Source: Agapanthus africanus (taxonomy: Eukaryota > Streptophyta > Magnoliopsida > Asparagales > Amaryllidaceae). Taken from it: 64,000 nucleotides of DNA. The stretch spans positions 29,156,079 to 29,220,078 of the forward strand of contig JASDDO010000026.1 in the NCBI GenBank assembly GCA_030015575.1, in the 5' to 3' direction. The translations under genes and the position numbers were made by a program. The notes beneath the pieces are model-generated. The model was not told where the DNA came from and did not search any database. It worked only from the letters and a program-made list of their open reading frames with translations. This document shows, piece after piece, positions 1 through 11,241 of the stretch. Position 1 is the first letter of the stretch; each line of letters starts with the position of its first letter.

Positions 1-533
1 AACTCGGAAGTGCCCCAATAAAAGAATATTACATATAATGAATTTTACATGAATGAAAATAAAAACTCTCATCTCACATAAAACCCCCGGCTATTCAAGA
101 CATGGTGATCCAATATAACATATCAAAGCAACACATAATCATCACAGATAATTAGGCGAAGTTAGACAATTCGATAGATTCAACGAATTCCCAAAAATAC
201 CCAGAGAGCTCAACATTTGAGCACAGTTAAAATTAACCAGACACATACCACAGTACCTACGGACCTACAGCTGAAGGGCCGACCCAAGCCTCTTAAGTGG
301 CGCCGCGGATCCACCGCCAAAACCAGGTTTTGGCCGCGGATCCATGGTCACTTAGACGAGTTAGGGTTTCGTTCTTCAAGTGTGTCCATAGAATTCCCTG
401 CATGATTTTCTGAATATTTTTAACATGAAAAATTTCAAAATTTTGAAAATTTTCCAGAAAGTGGGAAATTTAGGGCTTTCGGAGTTCGATCGGACTTTTA
501 ACTTCGTCTAGACAACGCCTAATGCTCTACGTT

Positions 534-546
534 GGCTCTGATACCA
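534..546 (-). other. Primer-binding site of Copia A1 (initiator Met-tRNA)
   Basis: Minus strand reads TGGTATCAGAGCC, the standard plant copia primer site complementary to the 3' end of initiator Met-tRNA, one base beyond the LTR end at 548. Confidence 0.9.
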
Positions 547-547
547 C

Positions 548-1466
548 TGTAGGGTTAGCTTAGCACCTTAGCAAGGTTTTGGCAAGCATCAAACATGCTA
601 TATTAAAATTTTTGGGGTGCTATATTAAAATTTTTGGGGTGCTAAACAAACCAACCAAGTAATCGAACTAGAGAATTAGGGTTAACTTTGCATGTAAACA
701 ACTTTACATCTAAGTGATAGGGATTACAACCTTTGTAGTTCTTTCCTTCTCTTCAAAAGCTCCGAGTAGTGGTCATTTCGCTGCGATCCATGAACTCCGG
801 GACTCTTGAGAGGCTCCGCACGATTTACGATGCATCTTGCTTGAAGTCTTCGAAATCCAAGACGATCTACTTCGAGGAAACACGAATTCAAGCTATGACT
901 TCACTAATATGAAATTAGTGAAGCCAACACTCTAATCTATATGGCTAGTATAGAAGAGGATGATAAAGTAGGAATTTTGCTCACTTTATTATTTATTTTC
1001 TCATTATTTTCTTCTCTTTTCTCAAAAGTTAGAGAGCAAAAATGAGATGAGGAAGAAGATGAATAATGAAAGAGATAAGGTTAGAAATGCAGTCCTAGGT
1101 TAGTATATGTCATCCACTAACTCATGTATAGAGTTAACCATGGCTATGTGTCATGGTTGAGTTTAGAAATATCTTAAGCTAAACAAAAGGAGAAGACTTT
1201 GTCAAAATTTATCCACAAGCTTCATGAAGCTTCACCATGACTCATTTCCTCAATTTTGAATTACTTAAGAATTTAAACCCAAACATTACATGTAGCATGA
1301 TATAATTCTCATACATCCTAATTGCATGTATAACCTTGCATGTCACAATATTATATATCACATATATAATATTTATGTAACAAAAGAAAACAATACAATA
1401 AATATATATCACATATATGTTAAATGTATTACAAGTGAGAATAATAAATACTTAAGTGAGCATATA

Positions 1467-1522
<56 letters not shown>

Positions 1523-2737
1523 TTTTATCGAATCAACACTTGATCAAATAACCCGGCTATATCACATATAACCGGCCGATATCATATATCGCGAGAATAG
1601 AATACGGTATCACATATCGCATTAATCTCGGTCCCCGCACATATCACATATGTGCTCGTACTCCGTTTCGCCTGAGCTAGGAAACCTCTGTGTAGGACTC
1701 TAAAGACTCGTCAATACGCCGGCAGTAGGTGATGATCATATCAAACACCTACAAACTGCAAGCGGTCAGCTAAACATAACAGCCACCCGGGTATTGAGCG
1801 ACCAGAAGATCAATAAGCAAGCCTGTACATACCCCTGCGAATCCAATCAGTAACACTACCATACAGTCCGGTTTCTTCGTCTGATATGTCGCATATACAG
1901 TTTAGGGGTAGTAAAACGTCAGACCCCAATAACCGATAAGTCGTGTTAATGTGAGGCTCATAACGGGTCAAAAAACTACTGATAACTCTTACCAGTAAAT
2001 CTCCATATCAGCCCTGACCAGGGACTTCCAGTTATAGCCAATCGAACACAGCGCAACATCAACTCCCAATACCGGGAGAGACGAAACCCCTCCTATCGCT
2101 CATTGCCTCCATGTGATTCGGGACTGTACCCAAAAGCCACCGTTTTGCACGTTCTCGTGAATGTGGTAAGGTGGAAATCAAAGCACAGTGGGAATCGCAT
2201 AAGACTCTATGACGATCTCGGGTCTACAGACTAACCTGTACCAGTGTCACCAGAGAACTGCTATCTGACGATAGGTATAATACCATATAGGAGTTCTCAA
2301 CGAGTCCGTTCTGTGTACCCAGTCTCCAATGAGCACCCGTATACCATCTTTGATGTCACACACTAATGGATGTAGGATCATCCATCGCCCATCATATAGG
2401 TCATGATGCGTATACGCTAGTCTACTCTGGAGTATCGATGCCCTATCTCGATACACCCTTAACTAGGAACAGTTATAGGATGTACTTATGGACTACCCTG
2501 GCCCCACTAGTATGATCTGCATCATAGTCCTTGTAGTCAAGTACATATCCTAAGGGCTTTATCAACATGTGAGAGTAAGACAGTAACACAATATAAGTCA
2601 ACAGGTTAAGACAAAGTGAAACCAGATAGCATACTATCATGTCGAGCAAGAAAGTCCTCTCTATATATATCCAAGCATCCACTATAATATACATCATATG
2701 TACAACAATGGCCTCTAGGGCATATACATAACTAACA
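548..2737 (-). repeat. 5' LTR of Copia A1 (2190 bp)
   Basis: Bounded by TGTTAG..CTACA on the minus strand. About 950 bp of its 5' part (1785-2737) matches the LTR fragment at 10295-11241, and blocks such as the AACTGCTATCTGACGATA stretch recur in the other copia LTRs of the window (near 19520, 26980 and, inverted, near 39075). The region contains a (TA)n run. No gene is seen in it; the short ORFs here are chance frames. Confidence 0.85.
1477..1520. repeat. (TA)n microsatellite inside the A1 LTR
   Basis: About 22 uninterrupted AT dinucleotides within an AT-rich part of the LTR. It is absent from the other copia LTRs, so it probably expanded in this copy. Confidence 0.9.
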
Positions 2738-3799
2738 GTTGTAGAAATGAGCTTGTTGAGTAGTTTGTTTGAAGGGTACGCCTTGGCGCCTTAACAGCCT
2801 TTTTAGTCCTTCTGTGTAGTATCTGGGCAGACGGATGGGCTGGAGCCTGTCAAGCGTAGAATCGTTACCATGCCATATCTCTTTCTCTACTTTGGTTTCC
2901 CTGGATCGATAGAAGAGGATCGCCTTTTCATCTCTTCGCCCGGGAGGGACGTAGAACGTCTGCATTTCCTGCACACTATAGGTATTAAGTGCGTCGAGCT
3001 CTTTGTAATACTCTTGCGGAACCATGGCGATTTGCAAATTCCGTTCATCGCTAGTGAAGGCTTGTATTGATGGCCGAACAGAAAATACTGCATTAACCTC
3101 ATCTTCAGAGTCGCTGCCGAAGACTAACATAGGGATAGACGTTCCAGGCTTGTTGCATTTGGGCGGTCCCGAATAGACTATCTCTTCTTCCTCCTCGGTA
3201 TCGTTCCTGAAGACCGGAATGGCGGTGATATCTTTTTTCTTATTCTCTGGTTTATGGCGTCTTTCCGTGTCTTCAAAGTCTGGCAGGAAATACTTTGTAT
3301 CCTCGTACTTTCGGACTTCATTTACGGAAAATGGGTTCAGTTCCGCTGTCACGGTATACTCGAGACCATGCTTGAAATACTTCATACACTGATGTTGTGT
3401 AGAAGGGATGATGTTGTGCTCGTGTAACCAAGGCCTGACGAGCAAAGCGTTGTAGCAAGTCTTGGCATTAATGACGTGAAACTTGATGTCAATGACGAGC
3501 AGCCCAAAGCGTAACGTCAGTATCACAGACCCGAGCATCCGTGATGACTGGGAGTCAAACCCGGAGATGGTGATTTTATCCCGAGCGAGGTGTTGAACGC
3601 TCATGTAAATCTTCTTCAACACTCTTACATTGAGAAGGTTGACGGATGACCCATTGTCGACCAGGATTTTGCCTATCTTGATGTCATGACAGTATTCGGT
3701 GACATACAGGGGACGGTTGTGCTCACACGTCCCGAGGAGGAGGTCTTCATCGCCGAAAGTGACGTCAGCAGTGTGCACTTCTTCCAGCTCGTCCTTCAT
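2738..3799 (-). pseudogene. Tat1 aspartic protease, truncated by Copia A1
   Basis: Retroelement aspartic protease that would process the Gag-Pol polyprotein. The frame from 3799 is open for about 355 residues. The catalytic motif is ILVDNGSSVNLL, with the Asp codon at 3658-3656, and the partner strand region TCYNALLVRPWLHEHNIIPS follows about 70 residues later. Downstream is an acidic linker with two short IPVFxxDTEEEEEIVYSG-like blocks. The expected reverse transcriptase is missing: at 2737 the copia LTR begins, and its own TGTTAG supplies the TAG that ends this frame. The start Met is only the first one in frame; in the intact element this is internal to the polyprotein. Confidence 0.8.
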
Positions 3800-3964
3800 C
3801 TTTTATTCGACAAGGAAAGCTTGAAACTTCTCGGGCTCTTGTAGTGCCTTGATCAAAGAATCTCTCGCCTCTTTAGACAGCAGAAGGGCATCGAGAATGT
3901 TTAGTTGCGAGGGTATCATCCTCAGATGTGCCAGAACATTGTAATCCACCTTGTTTTTCTTGGG

Positions 3965-4980
3965 CTAGTCCTTGGCTGCGAGCTCTTCGACGACTCGATC
4001 ATCGAGGGCGATATCCTCAGGGACTTTTTCCTTCCCCCTTATCCTTTTTGTTCGTGGCTTTGTTTGTAGGTCCAAGATTCTTTTCAGGCAATGTACGGTT
4101 CCGCTGCTGAATATTCTCACAGTTCTTCGTCTCTTCCTCATTTCCTGAGGTGGATTCTTTGAAGAGAGGGCCGAGGGCTGCTTCTTCATCGGAATCGCTT
4201 TCGAAGGTAAGAACTTGCGATCCCACGGCGTCAACCATGTGACAGTTGTCGGTAGTTCTTTTGCTTTCTTCTGTCGTGCTCTTCTGCCCTCAACGCGTTT
4301 TGCGCTTCATTCGCTTAAAATGCTGCCGGTGAGCAACGTATCCCTGCCACCAGTTTTTAAAGGCCATGCACTCTTTGGTGGGGTGTGCAATCCTCTGATG
4401 GTACAAGCAGAAGTTAGGATGTATGTCTGCTTCATCAAGATGTATATCGCCAGGAGAATTTCCTCTGAACGAGGGCAACTTTATTCCCATTGACAGGGCT
4501 CTAGCGAACCTTTTCCTTATCTTGAACCTGCTTTTGTCTGTGGCGAACGTGCTTCGATCTGGTTGGAGTGCTTCAACATTTTCATTCATTCGCCGGCGTT
4601 TGGCTTTTTCTAATATAGCCAGTTCATGCTCTCGATTGGCTTTGCTTTTCTGACGGGTTTCATTCAGGAATATGTCGATCGTCTCGTCTGACGGTCCTGG
4701 GAGTTCTGGTTCGAGATCTCCCCCCATTTTCTCTACATCAGGAGCTTCTTCACCATCTACCGGGGAGTGGAAGATCACGTGGCAGGTTGCCACATAGTCC
4801 TCAGGTTCATCTGACGAGTATTCTCCCTCATCTTTGTCGCTATCTCCATCTTCAAGGATATGGTTGAGAAATTCTTGAAGCGTGACCAGGGTTTGCGCCT
4901 TCTAGTTATACTCTTCCAACGCATCAATATGTTTTTACAGGTCTGTGCGCTTGTCACCATGCTTCACGGGCTTCTTGGCT
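3965..4980 (-). pseudogene. Tat1 gag-protease linker with a second zinc-knuckle-like motif
   Basis: Polyprotein segment between the gag core and the protease, broken into frames 4960-4775, 4793-4290, 4238-4017 and 4234-3965. The 167-residue piece 4793-4290 carries a second knuckle-like motif FCLYHQRIAHPTKEC. The next pieces carry an acidic SDSDEE block and then IALDDRVVEELAAKD. The order matches Tat2 at 36418-37565, where the last pieces are in one frame. At least one frameshift (near 4020) and a stop (near 4240-4290) lie in it. I know of no enzymatic role for this part. Confidence 0.65.
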
Positions 4981-4994
4981 CTCTTCTTCTTCTT

Positions 4995-6926
4995 CTAAGA
5001 CTTTGACGGTTGGGCTTGAGCGTTTTGATTATCGCTACCCATTCTTGGAGTCGGGCGCGGCTTCAGCATTTCCTCAATAATCTCGGGTTTCAGTGGACTT
5101 TTCCACCTGATTGCCGGGCATGTTTGGAGATCCTTCAGCATTCTTTTCGTCTTAGCTAAAAGAGCGATCTCCCATGGAGCTTCTTCTATAAAAGAGCACG
5201 ATGCCCCCAGCATGTCCATCTTTTTAGGAGCGTGTGGCTGGGGCGAGCTCATCTTCCAATTCTCAGACAGCGTGAATTTGCCATGTTGATATTGGTCCTC
5301 AATCCAGCCTTTGAAGATGAAGCAATCTTCAATTAGATGGCCTACTACTCGGTGATAGGGGCAATAATTAGGATTATTGGCGTCGCCGGGCTGCAATGGA
5401 CGTCTCGGGTCCGGAAGATTGATGAGCCTGTTGCGTATCGCCAGTTCGAACAGTCTCTTTGTTTTCTCCCGCGGAAATGAGTAAGGAGGTCTTAACTTTT
5501 CGTTGAGGAATCGCTGTCTATCACTTTGACGATCAGCTAGTTTTGGACCACTAGGCTGCTGTTGAGCATTGGAGACGAAGGTCGATTTCCCTTTCCCCTT
5601 TTCACTTCGCGGCTCCGACTTCGAAGAGGAAGGCATGTGGCCCATTTGGTCCATCTGGGCCAGCTTGTCTATCAGGGCCTGGAATGTGGTCGGCTTGAAG
5701 AACATCATGAACTGGGATATAGTCTCCTGTGGATCAAGAGTACCCATGAACATGCCTACCGCAGGAGCTTCTTCGATGCGTTGTTCGCACTTCGACCATA
5801 GATTCCGCCACCGTATCGCGTACTGCACCCATGTTTTGCCTGGCTTCACTCTAGCGTTAATTAATACGGTGATCAGGGTGCATTCGCTAGCGCTTGCGAA
5901 CCTTTGTGTAAAAAGTAATTTTATTTCTGCAAATGTATTAACGGAGTCATTCGGGAACTCGGAATACCACTCGAAAGCTATCTCCGATAAGCTGCCAACG
6001 AATTGGCTAAGCAGTAGCTTATCGTCACCTCCGGTGTTGCCGCACAAAGCCCTGAATTGAGCGACATGTTGGTGTGGATTCCCCATCCCCTTATATACAT
6101 GGAATTTAGGAATCGTATATCCCGGCGGGTACTTTATTTGGTCGTACCAACCCGGATAGGGTCGTCCAGTCTTAACAATTTGCCTGGCCGCTTCGCTCGC
6201 CTGATGATCTCGTATCTGCTGAGCGATGTAGTCATCCAAGGCGGCTTTGGAGATGGTCTCCTCTTTAGCTGCTGAACAAGCTGGAAAAGGGTTTGACGTC
6301 TCCTCTCGGTCATCTTCAGGGATAATCAGAGGGTCTTCAAATGGAGGATCCGACTGTAACATCATCCCGACCATGTCTTAGAACAAAAGCGCCATTCGTT
6401 TTATGTTGGCAGCTTATTCCGCTGCCTCTTTTTCCTTCTTCTCAAGGATTCTGCGGAGGAACTCAGCATCAGTCTCTTGTTCATGACGCTGCTCTGACGA
6501 CGTCTCCGGGCTTTCTTTTGACCCGGTGAGTGTGGACATCTGTGTTAGCATCTCCTGGAGCTTCTGTTATTGTTCCTGAGCCTTTGTTACCGATCGAGTA
6601 AGTGGTCGATGACCCGCAGAGATACGGCTATCCTCTTTTCCGGATGCCATATAAACAGCGTGCACCACCATGCCCCTAGACTTGGGGCGTTTAGATTCAG
6701 TGCCCTTGAGATTCGTTGCGGACACATGAACTTTCTCCGGCCTCCTTCTTTTGTGGGCGGTCGAAGTTGAGGGAGCCGTTGCAGTGGGCACCCAAATAGA
6801 TGACCTCTTATGTGACATAACTCTCTGACGTCGAAGAAAGACTTCGAGGAGCAGGGCCGAACTTCCATCTTCTACGATCGGCTGGAGTAGTCTTGGTTGA
6901 TCACCGAGTTTCGAACCTGTTGCCAA
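4995..6926 (-). pseudogene. Tat1 gag core (retrotransposon gag domain and zinc knuckle)
   Basis: One reading frame runs from 6926 to 4995 with stop codons only between 6566 and 6375; the clean part 6374-4995 is 459 residues. It encodes the capsid/nucleocapsid core that would package element RNA into particles. Visible landmarks in the 459-residue part are GWYDQIKYPPGY around residue 76, the gag-domain segments FVGSLSEIAFEWYSEFPND near residue 126 and TWVQYAIRWRNLW near 180, and a zinc-knuckle variant YCPYHRVVGHLIEDC near 335. Tat2 carries a close relative at 34830-36210. The upstream frame joins the FDRL-repeat piece (6872-7794) after a frameshift. The family assignment is firm; activity is excluded by the stops. 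Confidence 0.8.
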
Positions 6927-7794
6927 ACCTTATGAATTTTAGAGGAGAGCCGCTGAGGAGGCTGCTCTGGCTTTACCTTTGTAACGTTCTCCAGAGGTGG
7001 AGGAGATCTTTTCAGCACAGCAGCCGGAGAGTTCTTGCGCACCCTCCTAAGTGGTTCAAAGCTGTTCCCAGTTGGAACAGCATCATCAACTTCCACCATT
7101 GGAGCTGGTGGGGTGAGTCCGGAAGGGGAGCTGCCCTAGCTTTCCTCACTCGGCGCCAGTAGCGACGTCGAGCATGGAGAGCGGCCGGGACCACCTTTAT
7201 TTTTGGATCAGCTTTTCCATGCCCCATGTTCTGATGAGAGCCTATTGTTGGCGCCAGCCTGTCAAAGACAGACGTCCGCTGAAAGCGAATGGTCAACCTG
7301 TCGAAAGCCGACCTTCGAGTAGGGAGAGCAGCTTGGACGACCTCAACTCTAACAGAAGTTGGAGTGTCCTTCTCTGGTATTGCGAGCCTATTTGCGGGCC
7401 CACTTGAGCTTTGACCCATCCTGTTGAAAACTGAGGCACTGGACTTGGGCGACCCGTTGAGAGGGGTTGTGGTGGTGGTAAGCCGATCAAAGACCGATTT
7501 CTTTGGAGCCTCCTACGTTGACAATGGGGCGTTGAAGCTCATGGGTGGGAGCATGGTCCCAAAGAACAGCCCAGTGGTGGCTTGCGTCACCTGTTCCACT
7601 GGCATCTTGAAAATGGAGGCCGCCTGAGGCCCGTAAGTCACTCCTCCGCTGAGGACGGAGTAGGAGTTGTTGCAGTTTGTGGAGTTGGAAGCCATTGATC
7701 TTCTGTTTTCTGCACGGAGCAAGACACCAAATCTTAGTACCTCGAATCCAGGGGCAACCATAGCAAACCGCGCTTTGTTCGCGAAATACGACAT
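6872..7794 (-). pseudogene. Tat1 gag, N-terminal part, frameshifted
   Basis: N-terminal part of the capsid polyprotein of a Tat-type retrotransposon. Open pieces lie at 7794-7513, 7419-7012 and 7099-6872, in two frames, with at least one stop and one frameshift between them. The best landmark is a repeated motif S-(A/V)-FDRL encoded near 7290-7245, a feature I know from Tat-group Gag proteins. Tat2 has the matching SIFERL and SVFNRL motifs at 34070-34145. The first Met at 7794 is the likely start because the homologous frame in Tat2 opens at the equivalent place (33602). No function remains in this copy. Confidence 0.6.
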
Positions 7795-7821
7795 ACGAAG
7801 TATGGAGTGGAAAGAGGAAAA

Positions 7822-7840
7822 GGTCCCACCGGACGTTCCA
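7822..7840 (-). other. Primer-binding-like site of Tat1
   Basis: Minus strand TGGAACGTCCGGTGGGACC lies 5 bases past the LTR end. The equivalent in Tat2 is TGGCACGCCCGGCGGGACC (33558-33576). Tat elements usually carry a TGGCGCCC..GTGGGGC-like sequence here. The priming tRNA is not assigned. Confidence 0.55.
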
Positions 7841-8460
7841 GAATCTGTTTACCGCCGAAAACCAAGAAGAGTCTTGCCTAAATTAGGGGGCAGATGCTAT
7901 TTGGTTTTATCCGTCCACCTCTCCGAAAATGCCAAGTTGATTTATAGAGGTCTAGACGAACGCGGCCGATATAGCAGACTTCGTCAGATTCTCCCTCATT
8001 GTGAGGGGTTTTTGATTGTTGGGACGCTCTTCCCTGCAGGCGCAAGCCTCCGCAGTAAATTACGCTACCGGATCATGGTAACCACTTTCTCCTTCTCCAG
8101 ATGGTCACTTCGTGTTGTGTATGTTTGTTTTACTTTTTGGCTGCCCGTGGATTGTATACGGAGACTAATTTGTGTTGTCGCCCGTAGGGCGTTGATTAGT
8201 CCAAATCCGTATTTTCTTAGATTTGGTTTTGGGTTGGGTTTAAGGATCTTTAATCTCATTTGAGACTAAGATCAACTTAAACGTTTGTTAAGGATACGTT
8301 AGTCTAATTTTAGACTAAGATCTACTTAACAAGATCATTTAGATCCAACAAAAGATCATTTGGACTTTATTGTTTTAGTTTAGGGACATTGCGGTCCATT
8401 GGGTGTATGAGTTTAAGGACCTCATAGTCCGTAAGGTTTAAAAAAATCGTAGTCTGTAAA

Positions 8461-8558
8461 GTTTAAGGACATCATAGTCCATGAGTTTAAGGACCCCACA
8501 GTCCATAAAGTTTAAGGACATCATAGTCCATGAGTTTAAGGACCCCACAGTCCGTGGA
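8461..8558. repeat. Tandem array, 2 x 49 bp, in the Tat1 LTR
   Basis: GTTTAAGGACATCATAGTCC starts at 8461 and 8510; each unit holds two ~24-bp half-units (GTTTAAGGAC..AGTCC). Weaker half-units extend upstream to about 8385. The corresponding place in the Tat2 LTR holds a 48-bp array built on GGACCG. Confidence 0.85.
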
Positions 8559-8833
8559 ATGTCTGGTTGTCGGGACCCGTCACCTCTCTGAAGACGTTGA
8601 AGGATTACAACGACAAATATCAAAGGAATGAAGAGATGTACCCTTGAACCAATATTGGTTGGGAGATCTGTAGTCCAATTTGGGACTAAGATCAAAGATT
8701 TATGAGCATATGGGCTCAATTTAACAATGCTGAGCATTGGTTTGGGCTCTGACAATCTTTTTGTCTTTTATTGAGTCCTGAGCACTCATTGTAGCTCTGG
8801 GCTTTATCATTTAAAGAACAATTTATGTTCTCT

Positions 8834-9137
8834 TAGCGCACATGTGAGGAGCACGTAGTGCGCTTGGCGTTGAGCGTCAGTCAATGAGTGCAGAGTGCTT
8901 CTGTTTAGGTAGCGCACACGTGAGGAGCACGCACCCCGCTTGGCGCTGAGCGCTAGTTAATGAGCGCAGAGCACTTCTGGTGAAGTAGCGCACACGTGAG
9001 GAGCACGTAGTGTGCTTGGCGCCAAACGCCAGATCATGGGCGCAGAGCTCTTCTGGTGAAGTAGCGCACACGTGAGGAGCACGTGGCGTGCTTGGCGCTA
9101 TGCACCAGTCAATGAGCGCAGAGCGCTTCTTTTAAAT
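8834..9137. repeat. Tandem array, 4 x 76 bp, in the Tat1 LTR
   Basis: Units start at 8834, 8910, 8986 and 9062, each opening TAGCGCACACGTGAGGAGCACG (first copy with a CATGTG variant). The unit carries a CACGTG or near-CACGTG core and many GCGC steps. Exact 76-bp spacing shows unit duplication. It is DNA of the LTR, not a CRISPR array: there are no unique spacers and the whole unit repeats. Confidence 0.9.
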
Positions 9138-9986
9138 TTGGAGCACTAAGGTTCTGCAGCGCTGTGCGCTAGATTTGGAGCGCTGATGCGCTTCTTTAAA
9201 CTTGGAGCGCTAAGGCTCTTTTTAGGCAGTTCTGCGCTATGAGAATTAAATTCTCTCTTATAAGAGATTTTGTATCATGGATCTAAGAACAAAGTTCTTA
9301 TTTTATAGGAGATGTTTCAATCTCTTATGTTCTTGGTGAAAGACTTTGCCTTTATGGATCTGTGATCCTAAGAGAATTGAATTATTCTCCCCCTTTTTAT
9401 AACGAGATGTTATAATTTCTTTTATGAAAGACAATTTGTCTTAAAGATCTATGATCTAGCATAAGAACTAAGTTCTTTTTCTGATGAGATTTTTCTCTCT
9501 CTCTCTGTTTTTACCTTGAAGAAAAGTTCTTCTTCTGCCGAGAGCTTGCTGTTCTCTCTGAAGTTTCTCAAAATTTATGGGGGGGGTCCTCTATATGAGA
9601 CTTGAAGTCTTGGGGCCTTTATATAGGATAGGCTGATTTGTTGAATCAGTTAAGGAGATCTTTTGTCCAATTGATTTGAGGATATTTCCCTCGTTGGATC
9701 TTTGATCCTAGGGCTTCTGTTTTACAGAAGGCAATCATCTTGTTTTTAACAAGATTGGGAAATCTTTTCCCATACAGAATTTATTCTGTATTTTGGTGAT
9801 TTTTAATCACCATTAGATCATTGATCCAACGGTGCTATGATTTTCAGAGCACAATCTTTCCTGTTTGGAAAGATTCTGAGGAATGTTTCCTTAACAGAAT
9901 TTTATTCTGGTCAATTGATGATTTTTAATCATGTTCATTGGATCTTTGATCCAAGGGCCAAGAACATTTTGTTCTATCGCTAGCGC

Positions 9987-10154
9987 TTACGTGCTTTGCA
10001 CGTGGTGCGCTGTTTAAAGTGCAGCACTCTTAGCGCAATCGTTTACGTGCTTTGCACGTGGTGCGCTGTTTAGAGTGCAGCGCTCTTAGCGCTAGCGCTT
10101 ACGTGCTTTGCACGGGGTGCGCTGCCTCAGAGTCTTTGACTCTCAGCGCTGGAG
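9987..10154. repeat. Tandem array, 3 x 56 bp, in the Tat1 LTR
   Basis: TTACGTGCTTTGCACG recurs at 9987, 10043 and 10099. Degenerate further copies follow to about 10230. The same 56-bp period, with a different unit sequence, occurs in the Tat2 LTR (31881-32010). Confidence 0.88.
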
Positions 10155-10294
10155 CTGCTAGCGCGAGCACTCTCATGCTTTGCACGTGAGCGCTGCATCA
10201 GAGTCTTTGACTCTTAGTGCTCGCGCTGCTATGAACCGCTGCTTCATTTCAAATTTCAAAATTTGAACAGAGATTTTCTCTGATTGGGGAAACA

Positions 10295-11241
10295 GGCCAC
10301 CCGGGTATTGAGCGACAGAAGATCAACAAGCAAGCCTGCTAGTACTCCTGCGAATCCAATCAGTAACACTACCGTACAGTCCGGTTTCTTCGTTTGATAT
10401 GTCGCATATCACTAGCCTGGGGGAGGTGTAACGTCAGACTCCAATAGCTTGATAAGTCATGCCGATACAAGGTCCATAACGGTTCGAGAAACTACTGATA
10501 ACACTTACTAGTAAATCTCAGCAACCCTGACCAGGGATTTCCTGTTATGGCCAATCGAGCATAGCGCAACATCAACTCCCAATACCGGGAGAGACGAAAC
10601 CCCTCCTATCGCTCATTGCCTCCATGTGACTCGGGACTGTACCCAAAAACCGCCTTTTTACACGATCTCTTGACCGTGGTATGGTGGAAATCAAAGCACA
10701 GTGGGAATCACACAAGTCTCTGTGAAGATCTCGGGTCTACAGACTAACATGTACCAGTGTCACCAGAGAACTGCTATCCGACGATAGGTATAATACCATT
10801 TAGGAGTTCTCGGCGAGTCCGTTCAGTATACCCAGTCTCTACTGAGCACCCGTATACCATCTTTGATGTCAAACACCAATGGATATGAGATCATCCATCG
10901 CCCATCATATGGGTCGAGAAGCGTATACGCTAGTCTACTCTGGAGTATCGATGTCCTATCTCGATACTCCCACGACTAGGAACATTTTGAAGGATGTACT
11001 TACCGACTACCCTGTCTCTACTAGTATGACCTGCATCATAATCCTGGTAGTCAAGTACTCATCCTAAGGGCTTTATCAACATGTAATAGAGAGACAGTAA
11101 GTGTATATGTTAAGATAAAGACTAACCAGATAGCATATTATCATATCGAGCAAGAAAGTCCTCTCTATATATGTCCAAGCATCCACTACAATATACATCA
11201 CATATACAGTAATGGCCTCTAGGGCATACATATAACTAACA
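10295..11241 (-). repeat. Copia A2 LTR fragment
   Basis: LTR of the same family as A1: on the minus strand it starts at 11241 with TGTTAG and the GCCCTAGAGGCC block and follows 2737-1785 collinearly, for example CTCCCAATACCGGGAGAG at 10576-10593 and 2067-2084. It stops at 10295, exactly where the Tat1 LTR begins, so the missing ~1.2 kb of LTR should lie on the far side of Tat1, beyond the left edge. A2 cuts the antisense accessory gene of T0 at 11242. No coding sequence. Confidence 0.85.

Larger units (their letters stand above)
1..2737 (-). mobile_element. Copia element A1 (Angela/BARE-like), 5' end: LTR, primer site, leader
   Basis: Minus-strand Ty1/copia element. Its LTR starts at 2737 with TGTTAGTTATG and carries the GCCCTAGAGGCC block seen in Angela/BARE LTRs, ends at 548 with CTACA, and is followed by a primer site for initiator Met-tRNA (534-546). 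Bases 1-533 are the start of the untranslated leader, which includes two GC-rich CCGCGGATCC blocks (303-312 and 334-343). No coding sequence of the element is in the window; gag and pol must lie to the left. It sits in the polyprotein of Tat1, so it is younger than Tat1. Confidence 0.85.
2738..10294 (-). mobile_element. Tat-lineage Ty3/gypsy element Tat1, 5' part, interrupted by Copia A1
   Basis: Order on the minus strand: LTR (10294-7846), primer-like site (7840-7822), gag (7794-4290) and aspartic protease (3799-2738). The gag has the Tat-type CPYHR..H..DC zinc knuckle and the protease has VDNGSSVNLL, both typical of the Tat/Ogre group. Reverse transcriptase and integrase are not present: the element is cut at 2738 by Copia A1 and continues beyond the left edge. 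Many frameshifts and stops make it coding-dead. Its outer LTR boundary (TGTTTCCCC at 10294) lies inside a copia LTR, so Tat1 inserted into A2. A co-linear relative is Tat2 at 30639-38595. Confidence 0.85.
7846..10294 (-). repeat. 5' LTR of Tat1 (about 2.45 kb)
   Basis: On the minus strand it begins TGTTTCCCCAATCAG and ends GTAAACA, giving TG..CA ends. The start matches the tip of a third Tat LTR at 58685, and the last ~400 bp match the end of the Tat2 LTR (33150-33552). It contains three internal tandem arrays (8461-8558, 8834-9137, 9987-10154). The long antisense frame at 7667-8263 lies across the LTR end and is not a gene. Confidence 0.75.

Noticed and set aside
534..546. tRNA gene
   Set aside because: TGGTATCAGAGCC is only the 13-base complement of a tRNA 3' end next to an LTR (also at 25326, 43267 and 56061), not a tRNA gene.
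7667..8263. 198-codon plus-strand ORF
   Set aside because: It runs antisense across the end of the Tat1 LTR and gag start. The mirror frame in Tat2 (33121-33792) arises from the same homologous DNA. No domain is seen.
8834..9137. Possible CRISPR-like array
   Set aside because: Repeats of 76 bp with no unique spacers, in a plant LTR. It is an ordinary tandem array.
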